A stretch of 64,000 bases of DNA, taken from Rhizobium sp. NXC14. Lineage in GTDB: Bacteria > Pseudomonadota > Alphaproteobacteria > Rhizobiales > Rhizobiaceae. Below the pieces are notes generated by a model. It did no database searches. It had not been told where the DNA came from and saw nothing but the letters and a program-made list of their open reading frames with translations. The translations under genes and the position numbers were made by a program. Positions 35,228 through 43,599 of this stretch are shown here, piece by piece (positions within the stretch are counted from its first letter, which is position 1; every line of letters begins with the position of its first letter). The stretch covers positions 3,537,001-3,601,000 of the forward strand of contig NZ_CP021030.1 of assembly GCF_002117485.1 (NCBI RefSeq), read 5' to 3'.

Positions 35228-35252
35228 TTCTCCGGCATCACTATCCGGAGAA
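35228..35252. promoter_or_regulatory. Perfect dyad TTCTCCGG-N9-CCGGAGAA, candidate LysR operator
   Basis: 25-bp element with 8-bp perfect arms, centred in the 116-bp gap between the SDR and LysR genes and ending 14 bp before the LysR ATG. Size and position fit an autoregulatory LysR site. Confidence 0.55.
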
Positions 35253-35266
35253 CACGAACAAACAAG

Positions 35267-36175
35267 ATGGACAGATTCGATGCCATGCGTGTGTTCTGCC
35301 GTGTTGTGGAGCGCCGCAGCTTCACCCTCGCAGCGGAAGACACGGGCCTGCCGCGCTCGACCGTTACCGACGCGGTCAAGCAGCTCGAGGCCCGCCTCGG
35401 CGTGCGCCTGCTCCAGCGCACGACACGCCATGTCAGCCCGACGCTCGACGGCGAGGCCTACTACCAGCGCTGCCTGTCGATCCTCGCCGACATCGAGGAT
35501 GCGGAAGGAGCCTTTGCAGGCGCCAGACCGAAAGGCCTGCTGCGCGTCGATCTGCACGGCACGCTCGCGCGCCATTTCGTGCTGCCGAGCCTGCCGTCCT
35601 TTCTGGAGACCTATCCCGAGATCGAGTTCTATATGAGCGAAGGCGATCGGCTGGTCGATCTGGTGCGCGAGGGCATCGATTGCGTGCTGCGCGTCGGCAC
35701 GCCTGCCGACAGCGACATGGTCATCAGGCGCGTCGCCATGCTTGATGAGGTCACGCTCGCCTCTCCCGCCTATATCGCCGCCCGCGGCCCGCCGCAGCAT
35801 CCTGACCGGCTTGCCGGCCATCGCATGGTCGGCTTCCACTCCAGCAGCACCGGCAGTCTGCTCCCGCTTGAATTCACCATCGGCGGTGCGGCACGTAACA
35901 TAACCATTCCAGCGACGATCACGGTCAACGCCGCTGAAAGCTATGTTGCGGCAGCGAGGATGGGCCTCGGCCTGATTCACATCCCGCGCTACCACGCCGA
36001 AAAAGATCTGTCCGACGGCACGCTGGTCCACGTGCTCCGGGATTTTCCACCGACCCCGACCCCGGCTTCCCTGCTCTACCCCCGCAACCGCCAGCTTTCG
36101 CCCCGCGTCCGCGTTTTCATCGATTGGCTGGTGAAGCTCTTCGCTCGACAAAATTCCAAAAACACGCTTTGCTAA
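35267..36175 (+). CDS. LysR-family transcriptional regulator, divergent from the SDR
   Basis: 302 residues. The HTH is MRVFCRVVERRSFTLAAEDT with GLPRSTVTDAVKQLEARLGV and RLLQRTTRHVSPTLDGEAYY. The effector-binding domain begins near GLLRVDLHGTLARHFVLPSL. The start at MDRFDAMRVFCRVV was chosen because homologs begin there, and a 25-bp dyad lies just upstream. It probably autoregulates and controls the SDR across the shared promoter region. It resembles the LysR protein at 33253 along its whole length. Confidence 0.93.
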   Translation: MDRFDAMRVFCRVVERRSFTLAAEDTGLPRSTVTDAVKQLEARLGVRLLQRTTRHVSPTLDGEAYYQRCLSILADIEDAEGAFAGARPKGLLRVDLHGTLARHFVLPSLPSFLETYPEIEFYMSEGDRLVDLVREGIDCVLRVGTPADSDMVIRRVAMLDEVTLASPAYIAARGPPQHPDRLAGHRMVGFHSSSTGSLLPLEFTIGGAARNITIPATITVNAAESYVAAARMGLGLIHIPRYHAEKDLSDGTLVHVLRDFPPTPTPASLLYPRNRQLSPRVRVFIDWLVKLFARQNSKNTLC

Positions 36176-36180
36176 TATAA

Positions 36181-36513
<333 letters not shown>

Positions 36514-36561
36514 CGCGGCCAGCCCCATCAAGTGGTTTTGGGATGACGGCGGCGGCAGCGA

Positions 36562-37179
36562 ATGTTATCTGCCTCGGTTATGACCGATGGTGGAATGACA
36601 AAAGGCGCGATCGGCGACGGCACGCTTGCCGGCGAAGGCCTCAGGGCGTTTTTCGAGCGCGATGCGATCACTGTGGCCCGCGCCCTGCTCGGCTGCCATC
36701 TGAGCGTGGATGGCGCCGGCGGCCGCATCACCGAGACCGAAGCCTATTTCCCCGATGACGAAGCCTCGCACAGTTTTCGCGGGCCCACCAGGCGCAATGG
36801 CGCCATGTTCGGCCGGCCCGGCAATGTCTACATCTACCGCATCTACGGCATGTACTGGTGCCTGAACTTCGTCTGTCATCCGGGCTCGGCCGTGCTGATC
36901 CGGGCGCTCGAGCCGGAAACGGGAATTGCCGCTATGACGGAGCGGCGCGGCACTGATATGCTGACGGCGCTCTGCAGCGGCCCGGGCAAGCTCTGCCAGG
37001 CGCTCGGCGTCGACATCGAAATCAATGACAGACTGCTCGACCGCCCGCCCTATGCGTTGACGCCGTCCACGCCGGTGCCGATTGTTGTGGGGAAACGCAT
37101 CGGCATCACGAGAAATGCCGAAGCACCGTGGCGCTTCGGCATTCAGGGATCGCGTTTTCTCAGCAAGCCGTTTCGCTGA
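36562..37179 (+). CDS. DNA-3-methyladenine glycosylase (AAG/MPG type)
   Basis: About 205 residues from the first ATG; ATGs at 36580 and 36595 are alternatives. It removes alkylated purines from DNA as the first step of base excision repair. Family motifs: FFERDAITVARALLGCHLSV, GGRITETEAYFPDDEASHSF with the catalytic Glu in TETEAY, RNGAMFGRPGNVYIYRIYGM, CLNFVCHPGSAVLIRALEP, and GPGKLCQALGV near the C-terminal third. The length matches bacterial MPG proteins. Confidence 0.93.
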   Translation: MLSASVMTDGGMTKGAIGDGTLAGEGLRAFFERDAITVARALLGCHLSVDGAGGRITETEAYFPDDEASHSFRGPTRRNGAMFGRPGNVYIYRIYGMYWCLNFVCHPGSAVLIRALEPETGIAAMTERRGTDMLTALCSGPGKLCQALGVDIEINDRLLDRPPYALTPSTPVPIVVGKRIGITRNAEAPWRFGIQGSRFLSKPFR

Positions 37180-38721
37180 TCACTCCATGACCGCACTGTG
37201 GTCGACGGCAGGCGCGGCCTTCGGCTTGCGCAGCAATAGCACCAGCGGAATGACCGCGAGCGACATCAGCATCAAGAGCTTGAAATCGTCCATATAGGCG
37301 ATGATCGTCGATTGCAGCGTGATCATCTCGTTGAGCGAAGCGCGGCCGGCGGCCGTGAGCGGGCTCAACCCCTGCGCCGCGACAGCATTGAAGGCGTGGT
37401 TGAAAGGCGTCACATAGGCTGCGATCGACTCGTGATTGCTCTGCGTGTTCTCGACGATCAGTGCCGAGACGATCGAGATGCCGACCGCCGAGCCGATGTT
37501 TCGCGACAGATTATAGAGGCCGGTGCCGTCGCCACGCATTTGGGCGGGCAGCGTCGCGAAGGCGATCGTCGTCAGCGGCACGAAGAGAAAGCCGAGCCCG
37601 GCGCCCTGGATGAAGCCGACCGAGACGATCGTCCATTGCGAAACATCAGGCGTCCATCCCGTCATATCGTACATCGCCCAGGCAGTCAGGCCGAGACCGA
37701 GCACCAGCAGCAAGCGCGTATCGACCTTGCCGATCAGCCGCCCGGCAATGAACATACAGAGCATGGTGCCGAGCCCGCGCGGCCCCATGACGATGCCGGC
37801 GGTAATGACGGGATAGCCCATCAGCGTCTGCAGATAGGGGGTCATCAGCGCCAGCGAGGCGAGGTAGGTCACGCCAACCACGAAGATGAAGATCATGCTC
37901 ACCGTGAAGTTCTGGTCGAGTAACAGCTTCGGATTGACGAAGGATTTCTCTGCGGTGAGCGTGTGCACCAGAAGCAGATAGAAGGCGGCGGCGCAGACAA
38001 TCGCTTCGACCACGATCTCGCCCGAAGAGAACCAGTCGAGCTGCTCGCCGCGATCGAGGAAGAGCTGCAGCGCGGCGATGAACAGGCTCATCATCCCGAA
38101 GCCGAACCAGTCGAGTTTGGCGCGCGCATCCCGCTTGGTCTCGGCAACGAAGACAACGATGCCCATGAAGGCGAGCGCGCCGATCGGCACGTTGATATAG
38201 AACACCCAGCGCCAGCTGATATTGTCGGTCAGCCAGCCGCCGATGACCGGGCCGAGCACCGGCCCGACCATGACCGAGACGCCGAAAAGCGCCATGGCCG
38301 AGCCGCGTTCCTCCACCGTATAGATGTCGAGGAGAATGCCCTGGGAAAGCGGCACCAGCGAGGCGCCGAACAGGCCCTGCAGCAGGCGGAAGGCAACGAT
38401 CTGGTTCAGCGATTGCGCCAGGCCGCAGAGAACGGAGGCGGCCACGAAGCCAGCGATAGCGACGAGCAGCACGCGCTTGCGGCCGAATTTGGCGGCGAGG
38501 AAACCGGAGGGCGGTGTCATGATCGCCGCCGCAACGATGTAGGAGGTGAGCACCCAGTTGATCTGGTCGGCGGAGGCCGACACGCTGCCCTGGATATAGG
38601 GCAGCGCCACGTTGGCGATCGTCGTGTCCAGCGCCTGCATGATGACGGCGAGAATGACGCAGGCCGTGATCGCGCCGCGATTGGCGACCCGGGTCGCCGG
38701 AGATACAGGAGCGTTACTCAT
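37180..38721 (-). CDS. emrB: DHA2-family multidrug MFS transporter, EmrB type
   Basis: 513 residues with 14 predicted membrane helices. Motifs include the N-terminal LAVIMQALDTTIANVALPYI and the loop motif GFLAAKFGRKRVLLVAIAGF, with the antiporter motif C region VMVGPVLGPVIGGWLTDNIS. I start at MSNAPVSPATR, which has AAGGA upstream and overlaps the emrA stop codon by 8 bp. With EmrA it should export hydrophobic compounds across both membranes using the proton gradient. R. etli has a related pump, RmrAB, induced by plant flavonoids. Confidence 0.93.
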   Translation of the reverse strand: MSNAPVSPATRVANRGAITACVILAVIMQALDTTIANVALPYIQGSVSASADQINWVLTSYIVAAAIMTPPSGFLAAKFGRKRVLLVAIAGFVAASVLCGLAQSLNQIVAFRLLQGLFGASLVPLSQGILLDIYTVEERGSAMALFGVSVMVGPVLGPVIGGWLTDNISWRWVFYINVPIGALAFMGIVVFVAETKRDARAKLDWFGFGMMSLFIAALQLFLDRGEQLDWFSSGEIVVEAIVCAAAFYLLLVHTLTAEKSFVNPKLLLDQNFTVSMIFIFVVGVTYLASLALMTPYLQTLMGYPVITAGIVMGPRGLGTMLCMFIAGRLIGKVDTRLLLVLGLGLTAWAMYDMTGWTPDVSQWTIVSVGFIQGAGLGFLFVPLTTIAFATLPAQMRGDGTGLYNLSRNIGSAVGISIVSALIVENTQSNHESIAAYVTPFNHAFNAVAAQGLSPLTAAGRASLNEMITLQSTIIAYMDDFKLLMLMSLAVIPLVLLLRKPKAAPAVDHSAVME

Positions 38722-39937
38722 GGTCCTTGCCCTGAGGCCAGCCCAGAAGCGTGTTGACGAAATCGGGCAGGCCGCGGGCATGGCCGGTATCGACATCGAC
38801 GACCGTGCTCATGCCGACGCGCAACGGCGGCTTGCCTGCGGCATCCTCGATGCTGACGCGCATCGGAATACGCTGCACGACCTTCACCCAGTTGCCGGTG
38901 GTGTTCTGCGCCGGCAACAGCGAGAAGCTGGAACTCGAAGCCGGGCTGATGCTCTCGACCTTGCCCTTCCAGGTCACGCCGGGATAAGTGTCGACATGGA
39001 TCTCGGCCGACTGCCCAGGCTTGACATAAGTCAGCTCGGTTTCCTTCGGGCTGGCGGCGATCCACAAATGGTCGGAAGCGACGAGCGAGAAGGCCTGCTG
39101 CGAGGCCTGCAGGTACGAGCCGACCTGCAGCGCGTTGACATTGGTGACGATGCCGTCGAAGGGCGCCTTGACGACACTGTGGTCGAACTCGCGCTGGGCG
39201 TTGTCGACCTGCGATTTGGCCTGCAGGTAGAGCGGGTTTTCCTCGACCGGCTGGTCGGCCCTGCCGCCGAGCTGGGCGAGCGTCGTTGCTGCTTCCGCCT
39301 TGGCGACGGCAACCTTCTGCTGAGCGGCCTCGAGATTGTGCTTGGCCTCGTCATAGGCCGATTGCGTCGCGCTGCCGTTGTTGACGAGGGCCTGCTGCCG
39401 GTCGAACTGATCCTGGTAATAGGGCAGATCGGCTTGCGCCTGCGTGATCTCGGCAAGCGACTGCTGATAGCTGGCCTTGAGGTTCATGATCTGATTGCGC
39501 TGCACGCCGAGCTGCGCCTTGGCGCCGTCGAGCGCGATCTTGAAGGAATCGGCCCTCAGGCTGAAGAGCACCTGCCCCGCCTTGACCGCCTCGTTTTCAT
39601 GCACGTCGATCCGGTCGACGATGCCCGAGACATCCGTGGTGACCCCGACCATATCGGCCTGGATATAGGCGTTGTCGGTCGACATCACCTGACCGCCATT
39701 GACGTAATAATAACCGCCGACAACGAGCGCGACCGGCAGCAGGGCGAAGAGAACGGGCCGCGTGAGACTGCGCTGGCGGCGGACCTTGTTGCCGCCAGGC
39801 GCAGCCACGGCGACAGCCGGCGCTGAACTGGATGAAGGCGCTTCGGCTACCGTTTCCTGCTGTTTCGCTTCATTTTCTTCAATACGTGACTTTGCATTGG
39901 CGTCGGCAACGACGCGGAGCGGAGATTGATCAGCCAT
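38714..39937 (-). CDS. emrA: HlyD-family membrane fusion protein, EmrA type
   Basis: 407 residues. A ~50-residue cytoplasmic tail rich in Ala/Ser precedes one membrane anchor (PVLFALLPVALVVGGYYYVN). Then come the family motifs GGQVMSTDNAYIQADMVGVT and VSGIVDRIDVHENEAVKAGQ, a long alpha-hairpin with SATQSAYDEAKHNLEAAQQK, and the second lipoyl half VVKAPFDGIVTNVNALQVGS. Start overlaps the end of marR and stop overlaps emrB, showing a three-gene operon with tight coupling. Confidence 0.94.
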   Translation of the reverse strand: MADQSPLRVVADANAKSRIEENEAKQQETVAEAPSSSSAPAVAVAAPGGNKVRRQRSLTRPVLFALLPVALVVGGYYYVNGGQVMSTDNAYIQADMVGVTTDVSGIVDRIDVHENEAVKAGQVLFSLRADSFKIALDGAKAQLGVQRNQIMNLKASYQQSLAEITQAQADLPYYQDQFDRQQALVNNGSATQSAYDEAKHNLEAAQQKVAVAKAEAATTLAQLGGRADQPVEENPLYLQAKSQVDNAQREFDHSVVKAPFDGIVTNVNALQVGSYLQASQQAFSLVASDHLWIAASPKETELTYVKPGQSAEIHVDTYPGVTWKGKVESISPASSSSFSLLPAQNTTGNWVKVVQRIPMRVSIEDAAGKPPLRVGMSTVVDVDTGHARGLPDFVNTLLGWPQGKDHE

Positions 39938-40394
39938 CGTTCATCTCATTCTCGTCAACCGGGGTCCGGCATGCCTGGACCAGGTTGGTCTTCATTACGG
40001 ACAGGATGTGGAAAAGCTGCTCACGCTGCTCGACTGACACACCTTCCAGCGCCTCTGCGCGGGTCACATCGCCAAGTTCGCGCATTTCGGCGAGCAGAGG
40101 ATGCGCTTCGTCGCGCATGTAGAGCAGCCAGATCCGCCGGTCGGTCGGATGCTGGCGGCGCTCAATGAGCCCGCGTTCAGCGAGTTTGTCGAGAATACGC
40201 ACCAGCGTGATCGGCTCGACTTCGAGAATTTCGGCAAGGCCGCTCTGGTGGATCCCCTCGTTATTCGAGAGATAGGCGAGCGTCTGCCATTGCGAACGTG
40301 TCAGCCCAAGACACTTGGCGCGTTGCTCGAAGCGCTTGCGCAGCAGTCGTGCGACATCGTGGAGAAGGAATCCGAGTGTGGGCGTGGCGTTCAT
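39930..40394 (-). CDS. MarR-family regulator of the emrAB operon
   Basis: 154 residues with a winged helix: FLLHDVARLLRKRFEQRAKC, LTRSQWQTLAYLSNNEGIHQ, SGLAEILEVEPITLVRILDK and GLIERRQHPTDRRIWLLYM. It is the first gene of marR-emrA-emrB, so it probably represses the operon and releases DNA when it binds the exported compound, as for E. coli EmrR. A 14-bp palindrome lies 20 bp upstream of its start. Confidence 0.93.
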   Translation of the reverse strand: MNATPTLGFLLHDVARLLRKRFEQRAKCLGLTRSQWQTLAYLSNNEGIHQSGLAEILEVEPITLVRILDKLAERGLIERRQHPTDRRIWLLYMRDEAHPLLAEMRELGDVTRAEALEGVSVEQREQLFHILSVMKTNLVQACRTPVDENEMNDG

Positions 40395-40413
40395 GGAAAC
40401 CTATGCGATATTT

Positions 40414-40427
40414 ATAAGCATACTTAT
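40414..40427. promoter_or_regulatory. Candidate MarR operator ATAAG-N4-CTTAT
   Basis: Perfect 5-bp arms around CATA, located 20 bp upstream of the marR start in an AT-rich stretch. Size and position fit a MarR autorepression site. Confidence 0.45.
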
Positions 40428-40620
40428 GATGTGCTCACATATTGAGCGCAGACGGTCACACAAGAGCGTAGGCCGCAGATTCTGCAACCGGGGCCAAAAT
40501 GCCGCAGCCCGCAGCCGGCAGCTTGCCGTCCCTCACAGCTTTAGGCTCGAACAGTGGCCGCGGCATTGCCTGGCCCTAGTTTCTGGCAAGAACTATCCGC
40601 TGAAATGGTCTGGAGGGCCT

Positions 40621-42162
40621 ATGGCGTTCTTCGAAAGCATGCTGACGCTGCTCTTGGTGGCGATCATCTTCCTGCAATTCTCCAGGAAGTTCCGTGTGCC
40701 TTATCCGACCATGCTGGCAATCGCCGGTATCATTGTCGCTGCTTTCCCGTGGGCTCCGGAGGTGGCGATCGATCCCAGGCTTGCGCTGGCGCTCTTCATC
40801 GCACCCGTACTTTTCGACGCCGCCTACGATTTGCCGCCGAGGACGTTGAGGCGCAACTGGCTGCCGCTCTTTTCGCTTGCCGCAATCGCCGTCATTTTGA
40901 CGGCCGCGTCCGTTGCCGCCGTCGGCGTCGCAATGGCCGGCCTGCCGCTTGCCGTGGCCGTCGCACTCGGCGCCATCGTGGCGCCGCCGGATGCGGTCGC
41001 GGCGACCGTCATGCTCGACCGCTTCAATCTGCCCCGCCAGACCTATGTAATCCTCAAGGGCGAGAGTCTGCTCAACGATGCCGTCGCCCTCCTCATCTTC
41101 AGCGCCGCAGTGGCGGCCGCCACCAGCCCCGCCTTCCTCACCGGCATTCTGGCAGAATTGACGCTGGCAGCGCCGGGTGGTCTCATCCTCGGTTATCTTC
41201 TCGGCCGTCTCTACATGATCGTCGGTCTGAAGCTCGCCGGCACGCTCGGCGGCACACTGCTCGAGTTCGTCGCCACCTTCGGCACGTGGATCATCGCCGA
41301 GCGACTGCACCTTTCGGCGATCCTGGCGATCGTCGCATATGCCATGGTGATCGCCCGCTACATGCCGGAGCGGCAGACGGCCCGCCACCGCATTCATTCC
41401 TATTCGGTTTGGGAAGCCGCGGTTTTCCTGCTTAACGTGCTCGCCTTCCTGCTGATGGGCTTGCAGGTCCGCCAGATCGTCCTCGATCTCGATCCCGGCC
41501 GGCTGAGTTTTGCGATCACCTTGGCAACCGCGGTCTTTGTCACCGTCATCGTCGTGCGCCTAGCATGGGTGCTCGTCTATAACCGCGCCATCACCTTTCT
41601 TGCCGAGCGCGGTCTCACGACACAAGCCGCTCCCTCATTTGCTGCGAGCTTGCTTGCCGGCTGGTGTGGCATGCGCGGTCTCGTCACGCTGGCAACTGCG
41701 CTCGCCCTGCCGATCGACTTCCATGATCGCGATATCATCCTGCTCAGCGCGCTGGCCGTCGTTCTCGGCACGCTCATCGTCCAGGGGCTGACGCTCGCGC
41801 CGCTGATCCGCTTCCTGAAATTCGATCCGGACAAATCCCTGAACCGCGATCTCACCAAAGCCCGCGTGGCATTGATCGACGCGGCTCTTGCCGAGCTTGA
41901 AGGCGAGGACAAATCCACCCGAATCCTGCGCGACGTCTACACCTCCGAGCGTGAGATTGCTGCGGACGGAAGACACCCGCGCGAGGTCAGCAGGCTCGAC
42001 AGGCAGCGCCGCAGCGTCATCGCCGCGAAACGCCGAAAACTGGCGGAGATGCGTCGTGCCGGCGAGATTGATGACGATGTTTTCCATGCGTTGGAACAGG
42101 AGCTCGACTGGGCAGAGCTCGCCGTCCTGCCGCCCGGCCGCGACGAAATCGTCGAGAGCTGA
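40621..42162 (+). CDS. CPA1-family cation:proton antiporter (NhaP-like)
   Basis: 513 residues. About 12 membrane helices occupy the first ~400 residues, followed by a charged cytoplasmic tail with coiled-coil character (SRLDRQRRSVIAAKRRKLAE). The key motif is GESLLNDAVALLIFSAAVAA, with the N-D ion-binding pair. Also seen: LGAIVAPPDAVAATVMLDRF and GWCGMRGLVTLATALALPID. GGAGG lies 5 bases before the ATG; a longer upstream reading frame is not coding. It should exchange Na+ or K+ for H+ in pH or salt homeostasis. Divergent from marR-emrAB. Confidence 0.93.
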   Translation: MAFFESMLTLLLVAIIFLQFSRKFRVPYPTMLAIAGIIVAAFPWAPEVAIDPRLALALFIAPVLFDAAYDLPPRTLRRNWLPLFSLAAIAVILTAASVAAVGVAMAGLPLAVAVALGAIVAPPDAVAATVMLDRFNLPRQTYVILKGESLLNDAVALLIFSAAVAAATSPAFLTGILAELTLAAPGGLILGYLLGRLYMIVGLKLAGTLGGTLLEFVATFGTWIIAERLHLSAILAIVAYAMVIARYMPERQTARHRIHSYSVWEAAVFLLNVLAFLLMGLQVRQIVLDLDPGRLSFAITLATAVFVTVIVVRLAWVLVYNRAITFLAERGLTTQAAPSFAASLLAGWCGMRGLVTLATALALPIDFHDRDIILLSALAVVLGTLIVQGLTLAPLIRFLKFDPDKSLNRDLTKARVALIDAALAELEGEDKSTRILRDVYTSEREIAADGRHPREVSRLDRQRRSVIAAKRRKLAEMRRAGEIDDDVFHALEQELDWAELAVLPPGRDEIVES

Positions 42163-42191
42163 CGCCGCCAGTGAGTTTTGACGGATCGCTG

Positions 42192-42234
42192 AACGGCAGC
42201 CAATTGGCATTTGCTATTTTTCGCCGCTGCCGTT
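42192..42234 (+). terminator. Inverted repeat after the antiporter gene
   Basis: AACGGCAGC (42192-42200) pairs perfectly with GCTGCCGTT (42226-42234), separated by 25 nt that include TTTTT. It is 30 bp past the antiporter stop codon. It lacks a good T tract after the stem, so it may be a terminator or an unrelated dyad before the RND operon. Confidence 0.4.
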
Positions 42235-42420
42235 TATATCCAGTTTCATAGCGTTACGATTTTTCCGATTTGCATTGCATGCCGGCCTTCCTTTCCAGAA
42301 TTGAACGCCGGGGGGATCACGGAGGCAAGGCCTTCGTTCAAAGCAGCAAGACATGAATAGCATCACTTCATCTTAAGTTCGGTGGCAGTCGATCGGCCAT
42401 CGCGATTGGAGGGACCGATT

Positions 42421-43599
42421 ATGAGTTTCGCGCTTCGACGGATATTAATGCTCGGCTGCATCGCCACGTTCATGCCTCTGGTCGCGATGGCGCAGGGCGC
42501 ACCGTCCGCCCCTCCCCCTGTCACGGTCGCAAAGCCGGTGGTGCGCGATGTCATCGACAATGACGAATTCATCGGCCGTTTCCAGCCGGTCGACGAAGTC
42601 TCCGTGCGTTCGCGCGTCGGGGGCTACCTACAGGAAGTCCATTTCGAGGACGGCGCCTTGGTCAAACAGGGCGACCTGCTCTTCGTCATCGACCAGCGGC
42701 CGTTCGTCACCGCGCTCAACCAGGCAAAGGCCACGCTCGAAGCGTCGCAGTCCACTCTTGTCTTCGCCGACGCTCAGTACAAGCGCGCCCAGTCTCTCGC
42801 TTCGAGCGGCAGCCAATCCGCGCAGACGCTGGACGATCGCCGCCGCGAATTCGATTCCGCTGAGGCCAATGTCCGCGGCGCTCAGGCCGCGGCCGACCGC
42901 GCGGCTCTCGATCTCGAATATACCGAGATCCGGGCGCCACTCAGCGGCCGTATCGACCGCCGCTTGCTCTCGACCGGCAATCTCGTGCAGGCCGACCAGA
43001 CGGTGCTCACGACGATCGTCTCCCTCGATCCGATCGACTTCTATTTCGATGTCGACGAGCGCCGCCTGCTGAATTTCGCCGACACCGCACGCAAGCAGGG
43101 CAAGGACCTGCAGCTCGGAGGCGGCGGTGTCGACGTAACCGTCACGATCTCCGATCCGACCGCCAAACCTTTTATGGGGAAGCTCGATTTTGCCGAGAAC
43201 CGGGTGGACAACGAGAGCGGCACCATCCGCATCCGCGCCCGCCTTGCAAATCCTGATCTCGTCCTGCAGCCGGGCCTGTTCGGCCGTGTGCAGGTCGCAG
43301 CCTCCAATACATACAAGGCCATCCTCGTCCCGGACGAGGCTATCGGCTCGGACCAGAATGAACGTGTCGTCTATGTGGTCGACGCGCAAGGCAAGGTTTC
43401 GACCAAGCCCGTGAGGCCCGGACCGCGGCTCTACGGCTATCGCGTCATCCGTGAAGGCCTCGACGGCAACGAGACGATCATCGTCAACGGGCTGATGCGC
43501 GCCCGGCCTGGCTCGACCATCACGCCTCAGATGAGCGAACTGCCGCAGGAGCGGCAGGACACTGCGCCTGAATCTGCGAATGCGGAGACCGGACAATGA
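42421..43599 (+). CDS. RND efflux periplasmic adaptor subunit
   Basis: 392 residues with a Sec signal peptide (ILMLGCIATFMPLVAMAQGA). The internal Cys lies in the hydrophobic core and is not a convincing lipobox. Adaptor motifs: VSVRSRVGGYLQEVHFEDGA, VKQGDLLFVIDQRPFVTALN, LEYTEIRAPLSGRIDRRLLS, FAENRVDNESGTIRIRARLA and VNGLMRARPGSTITPQMSEL. GGAGGG precedes the ATG. The stop codon overlaps the permease start by 4 bp, so the two are translationally coupled. Different in sequence from the adaptor at 31037. Confidence 0.94.
   Translation: MSFALRRILMLGCIATFMPLVAMAQGAPSAPPPVTVAKPVVRDVIDNDEFIGRFQPVDEVSVRSRVGGYLQEVHFEDGALVKQGDLLFVIDQRPFVTALNQAKATLEASQSTLVFADAQYKRAQSLASSGSQSAQTLDDRRREFDSAEANVRGAQAAADRAALDLEYTEIRAPLSGRIDRRLLSTGNLVQADQTVLTTIVSLDPIDFYFDVDERRLLNFADTARKQGKDLQLGGGGVDVTVTISDPTAKPFMGKLDFAENRVDNESGTIRIRARLANPDLVLQPGLFGRVQVAASNTYKAILVPDEAIGSDQNERVVYVVDAQGKVSTKPVRPGPRLYGYRVIREGLDGNETIIVNGLMRARPGSTITPQMSELPQERQDTAPESANAETGQ

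Noticed and set aside
34383..35636. Long plus-strand frame across the SDR and the start of LysR
   Set aside because: It overlaps two well-supported genes in other frames and has no family features.
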